A DNA stretch of 64,000 bases, taken from assembly GCF_001590605.1 (NCBI RefSeq), contig NZ_CP014504.1:1178001-1242000 (forward strand), in the 5' to 3' direction. This stretch comes from Pedobacter cryoconitis (lineage in GTDB: Bacteria; Bacteroidota; Bacteroidia; Sphingobacteriales; Sphingobacteriaceae). Positions 1 through 10,342 of this stretch are shown piece by piece (position 1 is the stretch's first letter; every line of letters begins with the position of its first letter). The notes under the pieces are model-generated. The model did not search any database. It was not told the origin of the DNA and saw only the letters and a list, made by a program, of their open reading frames with translations. Both the position numbers and the translations under genes were made by a program.

Positions 1-3000
1 CACAATACGATTCAATTGATAGAAAAATTTCATGAAAATATAGACGCTATTGAATCTTACGGGACAGGCAGTGCAAAACAGCTGAAAAAAGAAAGTACGG
101 AAACCGGAGAATCTCTTTTGGACAGATATTTTGATACAGTTCAGCATTTTCCTGATAGGATCGCTGTAGAGGATGAAAACGGAAAATATAGCTATAAACA
201 GATCAATGATAAGTCAAATGAACTGGCAGCGTTAATTTTGCAGAAAATATCCGATACTTCTTCTCCAACAATTGGAGTAATGTATGATGCTGATTATCAC
301 TTGATCGTTGCTTTTTTAGCAATACTAAAGATCAATGGCAGTATTGTTCCTATTGATCCTAATGATTCCGAGCAAAGAATAAAACATATTCTTACCCATG
401 TAAATGCTCAGCTTTTAATTACGGGAAGCAGTTATCAAAAGGAAGAATTTGAGCCTAAGTTTTTTCTGGATATGCTGAATTTAACAGGAGCAAATCCTAA
501 GGCTGATAATTCCTTTAAGTCTACAGTAGTCCGTACGCCAGACAGCACTTCATATATCATATATACTTCAGGAACAACTGGGGTTCCTAAAGGAGTTTGT
601 ATCCAGGATAAATCTTTGCTAAACTATGTCGATTTTCTTAATGGAACACTCGATATAAGCCATAATGACACTTCTATACTACTTTCATCCTATGCTTTCG
701 ATTTGGGCTATACGAGCTTATGGGGAACTCTGCTTTCGGGAGGAAAGCTACAGATGGTAAAAAAAGATACATTGTACGATGTAGACGATGTAATCAGTAA
801 AATTATAGATAAAAAAGTCACTTATATTAAAACAACCCCTTCCTATTTCAATGCAATATTAAATGCAAAGGACTTTCATAAACTTGAAGGATCAGCTCTC
901 AAAAAGATCATTTTAGGAGGAGAAAAAATAAAAACAAAAGATTTAACAGACTTTAAAAATTATTTTCAGACTATAACGCTAATTAACCACTATGGTCCCA
1001 CAGAAACCACGATAGGAACTGTCTTCAAAAGGATAAGGAGCATAGAAAAGTATGTGGAAAGACCAGTAATCGGAACCCCGATCCCCAATAATTTTGTTGT
1101 TGTGTTGGATGACAGGAATAAAGAAGTTCAAAAATATGAAACAGGTAATATTTATATTGGAGGTATAGGGCTCGCTAAAGGATATCTGCATGACGATGAC
1201 CTTACCTCTGAAAAATTTATTGTCCATCCTGAATATGGAAGGATGTATGCTACGGGAGATGTAGGTTTCTTTACTTTGGAAAATGAAATCATGTTCTTGG
1301 GAAGAGGAGACAGTCAAGTAAAAATCAGGGGTTACAGGGTAGAGCCGGATGAAGTGAAAAATGTAATCAGGTCTTTTCCAGAAGTAACGGATGCTGTAGT
1401 ATTGCCTATAGAAAATGGTGGAGAGACAGAACTTTGTGCTTTTATAGCCGGTTTCTCCAAAGAAAAAGCTTCGGTTCTGGAAGCATTTCTAAAAACTTCT
1501 CTGCCTGAATATATGATTCCGGCCAAAATTCTATTTATAGATAAAGTTCCTTTAACAACAAATAATAAAGTTGATTTAAAAGCTCTTCAACATCTCTATG
1601 AAGAAGATAAATCGGGAAAAGGCATTCCTGAGTTGTACAAAGAAATGGAGAGTTTTGTAACTACAGAATTGCATGGACAACTATCAAGGATCTGGAAAGA
1701 AACCCTGATGGTGGATGAGATTACAGGTAGCAGCAACTTTTTTTCTCTAGGAGGGCATAGCTTAAAGGGGATACAAATGCTCAACAAAATCTATAAAGAG
1801 TTCAATGTAAAAATAAGGTTAGGGGATATTTACAAATATCCGGAGTTTGAAGGCCTGTCTGGATTTTTGCTGGAAAAAGTAAATCAAAGTGATGAATCCA
1901 GCTATACAAAGATTTACCCTGTGCCAGTTCAGTCCAGATATGAAGTTTCAAACTCTCAGAAACGGATGTGGTTATCTACAATAAATAAAGAAAGTGCGGG
2001 CTTATTTAATGTGCCCATGCATTATTCAATTAATGGTGCTCTTAATATTGACGCAATTAAGGCTTCTTTTTTAGCGCTCATACAAAAGCACGAAACCCTT
2101 AGAACCGTATTCAAATATGAAGATGGGGATATTTATCAATATATTTTATCAGCAGAAGATATTGATCTGCATATTCCTGTCGTAAACATAACCGATACAC
2201 CGCCAATTATATCTTTTTTGAGGCAGGAAAGATATAAGTCTTTTGATCTTTCCCATGAACTACCAATAAGGTTAACTTTAATCAAAAAATCCGAAACGGC
2301 GTATATTCTTGCAACAACGCTTCATCATATTATTTCTGATGGATGGTCACGGGAACTTTTGTATAAAGAGATCAAAGAAAATTACAATACTTACCTTAAA
2401 GATAGGCACATCAATGTTAAGCCTTTGGCCATACAGTATAAAGATTATGTAAGCTGGCACAAAAGAAAGTATAATACATATGAGGATTTCTGGAAAAACT
2501 TCTTTTCTGAAGATATTCCTGCCCTGGATTTTCCGATAGACTATGTGCGCCCGGGCATGATCTCTTATAATGGAACTGCCATAAGCACAACATTGACAAA
2601 AAACCTGGCTGGCTTGAAGCAAAGTCTTAAAGAGCGGTCTCTTTCCCTTAATAATTACCTTATAGGTACTTATGGCTTATTAATCCATGCTTATACTGCG
2701 CAAAGTAAATTCTACATCGGAACAATTTCTTCAGGAAGGACTCATGTGGATACAGAACAGATTATCGGATCCTTTATCAACTATTTGCCTTTAAAAATTA
2801 AGGTTTCATCTGGTATGAACTTTCATACATTCCTTGAAGAAAACACTAAAGGGTTTGTGCAGGTGTATGAAAATGAAGATTATCCTTTTGATCTGATGGT
2901 GGAAAAATACTTGCCCAGCAATGATGCATCCAGAAATCCTTTCTTTGATACGACAATTGTCCTGCATAATGAAGAAGAAATTTCCCGTAAGGTCTTTTTT

Positions 3001-3276
3001 GATGACGGAGTAGAAATAGAAGAATTTACCCATGAAGAAGAAATTGGAACTCACTCCAAAATAGAATTCAAAATAGATCTTACGATAAGAAAAGAAGAAC
3101 TCAACATTCGATTGGAATATAATACCGACATTTTTTCTGAAAGTAAAATGAGGAAATTTCTGCAGTTATATTCAGATCTGATTGAGAAAATGGTGAATAA
3201 TTATGAGGGGACCCTGGATGAAGTTATTGATGCACTGCGCATTGAGATTAGCCAGGATCAGGAATTTTTAATATAG
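1..3276 (+). CDS. Non-ribosomal peptide synthetase A-T-C, 5' end cut by window edge; predicted Asp-activating
   Basis: The frame is open to base 1, and the first in-window start is only a TTG at 16, so the true start lies upstream; the first residues look like the tail of a preceding condensation domain. Counting from the TTG, the adenylation domain covers about 30-525: A3 YTSGTTGVPKG near 180, A5 HYGPTETT near 325, A7 ATGDVG near 412, A8 QVKIRGYRVE near 433, and Lys in NNKVDL near 515. A carrier domain follows (GGHS, phosphopantetheine Ser582), then a full condensation domain at about 635-1075 with HHIISDG at 770-776. Pocket residues aligned by eye to PheA read D-L-T-K-I-G-H-I-G-K, one change from the known Asp code, so aspartate is inferred. 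The protein ends in an alternating hydrophobic strand that may dock to the next subunit, whose gene starts 12 nt later. Family call firm; substrate moderate. Confidence 0.95.
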   Translation, partial: HNTIQLIEKFHENIDAIESYGTGSAKQLKKESTETGESLLDRYFDTVQHFPDRIAVEDENGKYSYKQINDKSNELAALILQKISDTSSPTIGVMYDADYHLIVAFLAILKINGSIVPIDPNDSEQRIKHILTHVNAQLLITGSSYQKEEFEPKFFLDMLNLTGANPKADNSFKSTVVRTPDSTSYIIYTSGTTGVPKGVCIQDKSLLNYVDFLNGTLDISHNDTSILLSSYAFDLGYTSLWGTLLSGGKLQMVKKDTLYDVDDVISKIIDKKVTYIKTTPSYFNAILNAKDFHKLEGSALKKIILGGEKIKTKDLTDFKNYFQTITLINHYGPTETTIGTVFKRIRSIEKYVERPVIGTPIPNNFVVVLDDRNKEVQKYETGNIYIGGIGLAKGYLHDDDLTSEKFIVHPEYGRMYATGDVGFFTLENEIMFLGRGDSQVKIRGYRVEPDEVKNVIRSFPEVTDAVVLPIENGGETELCAFIAGFSKEKASVLEAFLKTSLPEYMIPAKILFIDKVPLTTNNKVDLKALQHLYEEDKSGKGIPELYKEMESFVTTELHGQLSRIWKETLMVDEITGSSNFFSLGGHSLKGIQMLNKIYKEFNVKIRLGDIYKYPEFEGLSGFLLEKVNQSDESSYTKIYPVPVQSRYEVSNSQKRMWLSTINKESAGLFNVPMHYSINGALNIDAIKASFLALIQKHETLRTVFKYEDGDIYQYILSAEDIDLHIPVVNITDTPPIISFLRQERYKSFDLSHELPIRLTLIKKSETAYILATTLHHIISDGWSRELLYKEIKENYNTYLKDRHINVKPLAIQYKDYVSWHKRKYNTYEDFWKNFFSEDIPALDFPIDYVRPGMISYNGTAISTTLTKNLAGLKQSLKERSLSLNNYLIGTYGLLIHAYTAQSKFYIGTISSGRTHVDTEQIIGSFINYLPLKIKVSSGMNFHTFLEENTKGFVQVYENEDYPFDLMVEKYLPSNDASRNPFFDTTIVLHNEEEISRKVFFDDGVEIEEFTHEEEIGTHSKIEFKIDLTIRKEELNIRLEYNTDIFSESKMRKFLQLYSDLIEKMVNNYEGTLDEVIDALRIEISQDQEFLI

Positions 3277-3288
3277 TTAAAAATAAAT

Positions 3289-5982
3289 ATGGAGATTATA
3301 CATATTTTAAAATCACTCGATAAAAAGGGGATTAGTTTAGCGGTTGAGCTTACACAGCTTAAGCTAAAAGGGAACATTTCTCAACTTTCTGTAGAGGAAA
3401 AAACGTTTTTGAAAGAGAATAAAGAAAGGATAATAGATTATTTCGTCAAAAAAGATAAATTTTATTTCTTCCGTGATGTGCTTTATTTTGGAAATGAAGA
3501 ATTAGATGCACTTGATTTAAATGATTTAAGGAGTAGTGGAAACATGCTGCGTCAATTACCTTCCAGAATAAATAAAACCATTTCGGTTACGGAGTATAAA
3601 GAAATAAAAAAAATCACAAAAGAACATAACATTACTTTTCAGTCTTTATTTCTTGCTGCTTACAGAGCGCTATTATATCGGTATACGGAACAAAAAAATG
3701 TCATTCTGTATACCAATCTTTTAAATGCAGACGGAAAAGAAACCTTATTTATAAAGAATAAAATAGAAGACAATGAGACTATAAAAAGTCTTATCGGAAA
3801 AGAAGAGATAGCAATTCATGCTGCATCGGCTGGAGGTCAACGGAAAGATTTAGTGGCTGATCAGGAAAAAAACACCTTACTGGATGAGTTTGTAAAAACA
3901 GGGATGTTTTTTTTTAGTGGTTCTGAAAATCAGCTGTATAATCCAAGGCCTGAAGGCATAAGCACTTCGTATATTGATATCCTGATTAATGATGATGAGG
4001 AACAGTTTAATATTAGTATTGATTCACATCCTTCGTATAAACAGGAACATATACAGCGGTTGCTTAAGCACCTGGTAAACATAATCAAGAATCTGCCAGT
4101 CTATTTTAATATAGCTCTTCATGAAATTGACTATAGGGGTGAAGGTGAAAATCAGATCCTCGAATATCCGGACCCTGATCAATCACAAGCATGGGAAAAA
4201 GAAAACCTGATTGCAAAATTTGAGGCGTCATTTAATAAATATTCTACAAAAACGGCGATTGATTTTGAAGGAAAGTTGTTATCGTATGGAGATGTAAAAT
4301 ATCTGTCGGATAAAGTAGCTTATTACATTAGCAGTTATACAGGAAACGAGAAAAGCTATATTAGTATCTGTCTTAATAAATCGGAATATTTTATACCAGT
4401 ATTATTAGGTGTTATAAAATCAGGAAATGCGTATGTCGTGATTGATCCTTTCATCCCTGAAGAAAGGAAAAAATCGTTGCTCGAAGATATAAGCTGTAAA
4501 TTGATATTCGATGAACTTCAACTTCAGGATTTTTTAGAAAAGATAGAATATATTATTCCATCACAGCTAAAACCTAATATGCATCAGGACGATCCAGTAT
4601 ATCTAATGTGTACATCGGGGTCTACTGGAAAACCTAAAGTGGCTATTAATACCCATAAAGGATTGCTGAACTTGTTACAGTGGTATAAAAATGATATAGG
4701 AATCGGAGAAGAGGACAACATTGGTATCATCAGCAACATCAGTTTCGACCTTACCCAGAAAAATTATTTTGCACCGCTTTTAGCGGGTGCTACAATTTAC
4801 CTGGAGAATACAGGCTTGTATAATATTCCTGGCTTTATTGATAAAAATAAAATAACAATAGCCAATGTTGCACCGGCTGTATTCAGTTCCTTCACTGATG
4901 CAGAATATAAGGTATTAGGCTCTTTGCGTAAAGTTATATTTGGTGGTGAGAAAATAGATCCGGCAATTGTTAAAAACCTAAGGAATGTGGTAAATAACAT
5001 TAGAATATACAATTCTTACGGGCCAAGTGAAGCAAGTGATGTTTCTTCATTTTATGAAATAAATAAAGAAAATACAAATATTTACCCTATAGGAAAAGCC
5101 ATCCCTAACGTAAAAGTATACATTATGGACAGTAAATATAATGTTTTGCCTTTAGCACTAAAGGGTGAAATTGTTATAGGAGGGATAGGTGTAGGTTTAG
5201 GATATGTAAACAATCCCTCTGAAACAGATATTCGTTTCTACGAACATCCCAAATATGGAAGATTATACAGGACTGGAGATTTAGGAAGACTGTTGGAAGA
5301 CTATAATTTTGAGTTTTTAGGAAGGAATGATTTTCAGGTGAAACTCAGGGGAAACAGGGTAGAATTACAGGAAATAGAATCTGCGACCACCAATTACTCC
5401 AGCCACATCAGAACTGTTTTGGCAAATATTGTTTCTTCTAATTCTGAAAAATATATCGCAGTATACTATTCTTCTGATCTGCCAATTAACAATGTTGAGT
5501 TAAAAAAATATTTGACGAAATATTTGCCAGACTACATGATTCCTATGTATTACATTTCATTGGGAGAGTTTCCTTTGACCCCTAACGGAAAAATTGATAG
5601 AAAAGCTTTGCCGCCAGTATCATTTAAGGATACAATACAAACAGCGTATGTTGAAGCAAAGGGCGATTTCGAAATTAAAATCCGCAGTATCTGGGCTGGC
5701 CTTCTAAATCTGGAAGAATCGCAGATAAGCACTAATGCTAATTTTTTTGCAATAGGGGGTACTTCTTTAAAACTTTTACAATTGGTTAAAGAAATCAATC
5801 AGTTGAAGGAAATTAAACGGGAAGTAACACCTGTTAATATTTTTGAATTTCCTCAAATTTCAGAATTAGCTGGTTATCTGAATGGAGAAACAGCCAATTC
5901 TGATAATACCAAAGCTATTGAAGAGTCTTTGAGTACCATGGATGAGACACTTAGCATTTTAAATAATTATTCAACAGAATAA
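3289..5982 (+). CDS. NRPS: TubC-type docking domain - partial condensation domain - A - T
   Basis: Residues 1-58 have the size and helix/hairpin pattern of the N-terminal TubC-type beta-hairpin docking domain. Residues about 75-290 resemble only the C-terminal lobe of a condensation domain; no HHxxxDG motif is present, so this lobe should not catalyse bond formation alone. The adenylation domain follows at about 305-775 (A3 CTSGSTGKPK near 441, A5 SYGPSEAS, A7 RTGDLG, A8 QVKLRGNRVE, A10 PNGKIDRKAL), then a carrier domain with GGTS, Ser826. The pocket read by eye is D-L-K-N-I-G-S-D-V-K, which I cannot assign. The condensation domain that ends the upstream protein probably serves this module. 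The PKS gene begins 1 nt after the stop, so this loaded amino acid should be the one elongated by malonate. Confidence 0.93.
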   Translation: MEIIHILKSLDKKGISLAVELTQLKLKGNISQLSVEEKTFLKENKERIIDYFVKKDKFYFFRDVLYFGNEELDALDLNDLRSSGNMLRQLPSRINKTISVTEYKEIKKITKEHNITFQSLFLAAYRALLYRYTEQKNVILYTNLLNADGKETLFIKNKIEDNETIKSLIGKEEIAIHAASAGGQRKDLVADQEKNTLLDEFVKTGMFFFSGSENQLYNPRPEGISTSYIDILINDDEEQFNISIDSHPSYKQEHIQRLLKHLVNIIKNLPVYFNIALHEIDYRGEGENQILEYPDPDQSQAWEKENLIAKFEASFNKYSTKTAIDFEGKLLSYGDVKYLSDKVAYYISSYTGNEKSYISICLNKSEYFIPVLLGVIKSGNAYVVIDPFIPEERKKSLLEDISCKLIFDELQLQDFLEKIEYIIPSQLKPNMHQDDPVYLMCTSGSTGKPKVAINTHKGLLNLLQWYKNDIGIGEEDNIGIISNISFDLTQKNYFAPLLAGATIYLENTGLYNIPGFIDKNKITIANVAPAVFSSFTDAEYKVLGSLRKVIFGGEKIDPAIVKNLRNVVNNIRIYNSYGPSEASDVSSFYEINKENTNIYPIGKAIPNVKVYIMDSKYNVLPLALKGEIVIGGIGVGLGYVNNPSETDIRFYEHPKYGRLYRTGDLGRLLEDYNFEFLGRNDFQVKLRGNRVELQEIESATTNYSSHIRTVLANIVSSNSEKYIAVYYSSDLPINNVELKKYLTKYLPDYMIPMYYISLGEFPLTPNGKIDRKALPPVSFKDTIQTAYVEAKGDFEIKIRSIWAGLLNLEESQISTNANFFAIGGTSLKLLQLVKEINQLKEIKREVTPVNIFEFPQISELAGYLNGETANSDNTKAIEESLSTMDETLSILNNYSTE

Positions 5983-5983
5983 C

Positions 5984-8900
5984 ATGAGCGAATACACAGG
6001 TTTAGAAATTGCAGTTATAGGGATATCTTGCAAGGTACCCACTGCAGATAATCATCATATATTTTGGGATCAGCTTAAAAAAGGATTTGAACCTATTGAT
6101 GAACTAACTATTGATGAAATAGTTGCTTCAGGTGTGCCAAGAGAATTAGCGGAGAATAAAGAATATGTATCCAAAAGCAGGCGGTTGAAAAATAAAAAAA
6201 ATTTCGATTATTCTTTCTTTGGCTATAATAGGAACGAAGCCCAGTTACTTTCTCCACAAACCAGAATGCTTCATCAATCTATATGGGAAGCAGTGGAGGA
6301 TTCTGGAATTGATATTAAAAATATAGACAATAGCAGTTTGTTCGTCAGTATTATAGAAGACTTTACATGGCAAATGCATGTCAGGTCATTAAGAGATAAA
6401 TTGCCGATAGATTTCTATTCTTTCAATTTTTTATCTGCCCATCATTTTACTCCCGCGCTGTTATCCTATAAATTTGGCTTTACAGGTTTGCCGCTGCCCA
6501 TTATGAGTGCGTGTTCAAGTTCACTGGTTGCTATCCATGAAGGATGTAAAAGTCTTTTATTGGGAGAATCAAAGTATTCTATAGTAGCTGGTGTCAATTT
6601 TTTTAATAGTAAAGAGAAGGGCTACCTCTATAAGGAGGGGGTAGAATCAAAAGACGGGCACTGCAGGGCTTTTGATGCAGATTCATCAGGAACATCCTGG
6701 GGTGAAGGTATTGGAGTTGTAATTCTGAAAAAATTAAAAGATGCGATAAGAGATAAAGATCATATTTATTCAATAATTAAAGGTAGTGCATGCAATAACG
6801 ATTCTAACAGGAGAATAGGATATGCAGCTCCAAGTGTAATCGGTCAGAAAGAATGTATTGAAAAAGCACTAAAATTCAGCAGGGTTTTACCTGAAACTAT
6901 AGCTTATGTAGAAACTCATGGTACAGGAACATCTTTGGGAGATCCTATTGAAGTTGAGTCGCTTACCCAAGCATACAACTTAGGAAAGGAAAATAGGATT
7001 CCAATAGGCTCTCTTAAAAGTAATATAGGCCATACCAGTTATGCAGCCGGAATATTAAGCTTTATAAAAGCTACGCTTTGCCTGGAAAACAGGCAAATTC
7101 CGCCAAGTATTAACTTTAAAGCTCCCAATCCAAACATCAACTTTGAACAAAGCCCTTTTTATGTAAACAATGAGGTTCTGGACATAGAGAAAAAGAATTC
7201 GCCTTTGAGAGTAGCCGTAACTTCATTAGGGATAGGCGGCACTAATGCGCACATTATTCTGGAGCAAGCCCCAATTGTCGAACCTAATAAGCTAGAAAAC
7301 AGTTTCACTGATATTCTTACAATTTCTGCAAAATCTGAAAAAGCACTAAGAAAAATAGCCTTAAATGTTTCAGATTTTATAGAAAATGAACGCGTAAATA
7401 TTCATGACCTGGCTTATACTTATCGGAAATCACGATCCGGTTTAGCGCTTAGAAAAAGTTTTATATTCAAATCCCGTGAAGATTTAATTTCGATGCTACG
7501 GAATTTCTATAAGGAAAATTCGAACTTACAAACAGTATCCCTAAATAATAAGCCCGTAGTTTTCGCCTTCTCCGGGCATGGCTCAGATTACAGCCAGATG
7601 GGTGTTCAGATGTACCATAATTCTGAGGTTTTTAAAAATTTTATGGATCTGTGCTTTTCTCTACTAGAAAAGATTTCTGATATAGATTATAGAAAGGCAT
7701 TTTTCAACGGAGAAGAAATTGACCAGAAAAGATTAGATTATACAAATCCTCTGATTTTTTCTTTTCAATACGCATACGCACAATTATTAATAGAGATGGG
7801 ACTGAAACCATCTTATTTGATTGGACACAGTTTCGGAGAATATGTTTGTGCATGCTTAAGTGGGGTTATTTCTCCTGAAGAAGCGCTAGGTATTGTATAT
7901 AGGAGGGCAAAATTGCTAGCGCGTTTGCCTGAAGGTAAAATGATCAGTGTTCGTATTCCCCTGGCAAAACTTGAAGGTATACTAAAAGAAAGCGAAAATG
8001 TATTTATATCAGCATACAATTCACCTGATAGCTATACTGTTTCTGGCTTGCTGGATAATATGTTACTAGTACAGGGAAAATTAAAAGAACAGGATATATA
8101 CTTTACCGAATTAGCATCTGATGGCCCTTACCATACTCCTTTTACGGAGATGATAAAAGATGAGTTTAAGTCCTTTTTAGATAAGTATACATTTAAAAAG
8201 CCTCAAATTCCATTTACTTCTTGTGCAAGTGGGGGGATGGTTAACGAAAACTTTGTGATAGGATCAGAATATTGGCTTAATCACATGGTCATGCCTGTTT
8301 TATTTGATAAGTGTGTCGATACAATTTTTTCAGGAAAAGATAACCTTACAATTATAAACATTGGTCCCGGAAATACGATCTCCAAAATACTAAAGAATAC
8401 AGATATCAGTATCCAAACGTATGATACCTATAATAAGGATACAACTGAATATGACCAGATGTTTAACTTCATTACGTTATTATGGGAGAAAGGATATCAG
8501 ATAAGCTGGGAAAAAACATTTCAGGACCGTAATATCATATCGGCGCCGGTATACCCATTTGAAAAGGTTGAGTTTATCGATGAAATTATAATGAATCCAG
8601 TGCTGCAAAAGGAAGAATTCCAGGCACCTGAAAAAGAATATTATACCTATCGGGAAAAATGGGAAGTTCATACAACAGATGCCTCTGAAAGCAAAACCAA
8701 TCAGGATGAAGAACAGATCATTGTGATCTCTGATGATCATCATGTTTATGAAAAGCTTTCTTTCTTTGGCAATAATGCCATATATATCTGTAATCAAGAC
8801 AAAGATAATTGTTCAATTGAAATATCTGAAAATATCTTATCTGTTGACTTTTCAGATGAGAAACAAACTTCCGGGCTTTTCTCCGATTTAAAGAAAAATG

Positions 8901-10339
8901 GTATTGTACCAAGAACCATATATTATGTCTGGTTTGGAGATAAGAAAACTGAAGAAGGACTTTCCTATGGTTACCGTTCTATTTTTCATTTCGTAAGGGG
9001 ATTTGATAGTGTATTTTTCGATAGGGAACTCAATATTACTTTGATAGGAGATTCTTTATACAAGGTAAAACCAGATGAAAAAACGAGTGCAATAAAGGCT
9101 ACCGCATATAACGCCCTGAAAATGATCAATGTGGAATTTGAGAATATTACAGCCAACAGCTTGGACGTATCCGAACTTGGCTATCTCTCACAGGATATAT
9201 TGTCTCTGATTAAAAAGAACGGAAAAATACATTTTGAATATGCTATCAGAGAAAAAGAGTTGCTCACCAAAAAATTTGAGGAAATTGAGCTGCCGTCAGA
9301 TCCTTACAAACTTTCACAGTCAAATACCTATCTGATAACAGGTGGTTTAAGGGGACTTGGTTTTACAGTAGCTAAACATATTGCTGAAAATTGGCAGGCT
9401 AACTTAATAATTATTGGGAGAGGAGATGAAAATACCGAGAATCGCAAGTTACTCGAAGGCTATGGGTCCAAGGTTATGTATCTGCAGGCTGATCTTTCAG
9501 ATTTCACCGTGCTTAAAGAGAAAATAGAATTTGCTCAGCAGGAAATAGGAAATATCACTGGAGTTATACATGCCGCTGGAGTAGGAGACTATAATGGAAT
9601 TATTCTAAGAAGGGGAACGGATGATTCAGCTGTGTTTAATCCTAAAATATATGGTACTGAAAACTTAGTTCATGTATTGAAAGATAACACTCTTCAATTT
9701 TTCCTGGGCTATTCGTCACGTGCAGTGTCAAAACCGTTTATAGGCCAGTTGGGGTATATTGCGGCTAATGCTTATTTAGACAATTGCTTATCAAATATCA
9801 ATGGTATAACGGTTCACTGGCCAATTGTATCAGGAGTAGGAATGATTAATGAAGCATTAAAAAATGTACCTGAATACAGGCATAAATCTATTTTAAGCAG
9901 ATCAATTACTGTTTCTCAAATGCTCGAAATACTTTTTAAATCTATTTCATCTGGCGAGCATCTCGTCATTGCTTCCAGAAGCAGAATGGACGTAGAAACA
10001 GGATATCTCGAAATTACAGAAGAAGAAGATCTGGACCATGTAACGTTCTCTCAGGAAAGAGTGTTTACCAATAAAGAATATTTAGCACCGGAAACAGAAA
10101 CAGAAATTAAGCTGGTGAATATAATTAAGGAAGTATTGTGTGTGGATGAGGTGGGAATAAAGGATAATATGTTTGAGCTGGGTGGAGATTCTTTGAAAGC
10201 AATGGTGATCCTGAATAAAATAAAATCAGAATTCAGTTTAGAATACAGTCTGAAAAAACTCATGGATGCTGTAGACTTTCAGCAAATCTCAGAAGAAATA
10301 CAAACAATAACCGATAATAAAATAACATTAACATTTTAA
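5984..10339 (+). CDS. Type I polyketide synthase module KS-AT-KR-ACP
   Basis: A single cis-AT extension module of 1451 residues. Ketosynthase at about 7-430 with the full triad: Cys177 in ACSSS, His312 in ETHGTGT, His350 in NIGHT. Acyltransferase at about 525-830 with GHSFGE (Ser616); the specificity motif reads GPYH where malonyl enzymes have HAFH and methylmalonyl enzymes YASH, so malonyl-CoA is the better guess. A ketoreductase structural plus catalytic region covers about 870-1310, with GGLRGLG and catalytic Tyr1258 in GYIAAN. The carrier domain near 1365-1440 has GGDS, Ser1403. There is no dehydratase, enoyl reductase or methyltransferase. Placed after an amino-acid module, it should yield a beta-hydroxy-gamma-amino acid. 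The C-terminus (ITLTF) is strand-like and the next subunit starts with a docking domain, suggesting direct hand-over. Confidence 0.95.
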   Translation: MSEYTGLEIAVIGISCKVPTADNHHIFWDQLKKGFEPIDELTIDEIVASGVPRELAENKEYVSKSRRLKNKKNFDYSFFGYNRNEAQLLSPQTRMLHQSIWEAVEDSGIDIKNIDNSSLFVSIIEDFTWQMHVRSLRDKLPIDFYSFNFLSAHHFTPALLSYKFGFTGLPLPIMSACSSSLVAIHEGCKSLLLGESKYSIVAGVNFFNSKEKGYLYKEGVESKDGHCRAFDADSSGTSWGEGIGVVILKKLKDAIRDKDHIYSIIKGSACNNDSNRRIGYAAPSVIGQKECIEKALKFSRVLPETIAYVETHGTGTSLGDPIEVESLTQAYNLGKENRIPIGSLKSNIGHTSYAAGILSFIKATLCLENRQIPPSINFKAPNPNINFEQSPFYVNNEVLDIEKKNSPLRVAVTSLGIGGTNAHIILEQAPIVEPNKLENSFTDILTISAKSEKALRKIALNVSDFIENERVNIHDLAYTYRKSRSGLALRKSFIFKSREDLISMLRNFYKENSNLQTVSLNNKPVVFAFSGHGSDYSQMGVQMYHNSEVFKNFMDLCFSLLEKISDIDYRKAFFNGEEIDQKRLDYTNPLIFSFQYAYAQLLIEMGLKPSYLIGHSFGEYVCACLSGVISPEEALGIVYRRAKLLARLPEGKMISVRIPLAKLEGILKESENVFISAYNSPDSYTVSGLLDNMLLVQGKLKEQDIYFTELASDGPYHTPFTEMIKDEFKSFLDKYTFKKPQIPFTSCASGGMVNENFVIGSEYWLNHMVMPVLFDKCVDTIFSGKDNLTIINIGPGNTISKILKNTDISIQTYDTYNKDTTEYDQMFNFITLLWEKGYQISWEKTFQDRNIISAPVYPFEKVEFIDEIIMNPVLQKEEFQAPEKEYYTYREKWEVHTTDASESKTNQDEEQIIVISDDHHVYEKLSFFGNNAIYICNQDKDNCSIEISENILSVDFSDEKQTSGLFSDLKKNGIVPRTIYYVWFGDKKTEEGLSYGYRSIFHFVRGFDSVFFDRELNITLIGDSLYKVKPDEKTSAIKATAYNALKMINVEFENITANSLDVSELGYLSQDILSLIKKNGKIHFEYAIREKELLTKKFEEIELPSDPYKLSQSNTYLITGGLRGLGFTVAKHIAENWQANLIIIGRGDENTENRKLLEGYGSKVMYLQADLSDFTVLKEKIEFAQQEIGNITGVIHAAGVGDYNGIILRRGTDDSAVFNPKIYGTENLVHVLKDNTLQFFLGYSSRAVSKPFIGQLGYIAANAYLDNCLSNINGITVHWPIVSGVGMINEALKNVPEYRHKSILSRSITVSQMLEILFKSISSGEHLVIASRSRMDVETGYLEITEEEDLDHVTFSQERVFTNKEYLAPETETEIKLVNIIKEVLCVDEVGIKDNMFELGGDSLKAMVILNKIKSEFSLEYSLKKLMDAVDFQQISEEIQTITDNKITLTF

Positions 10340-10342
10340 CTA

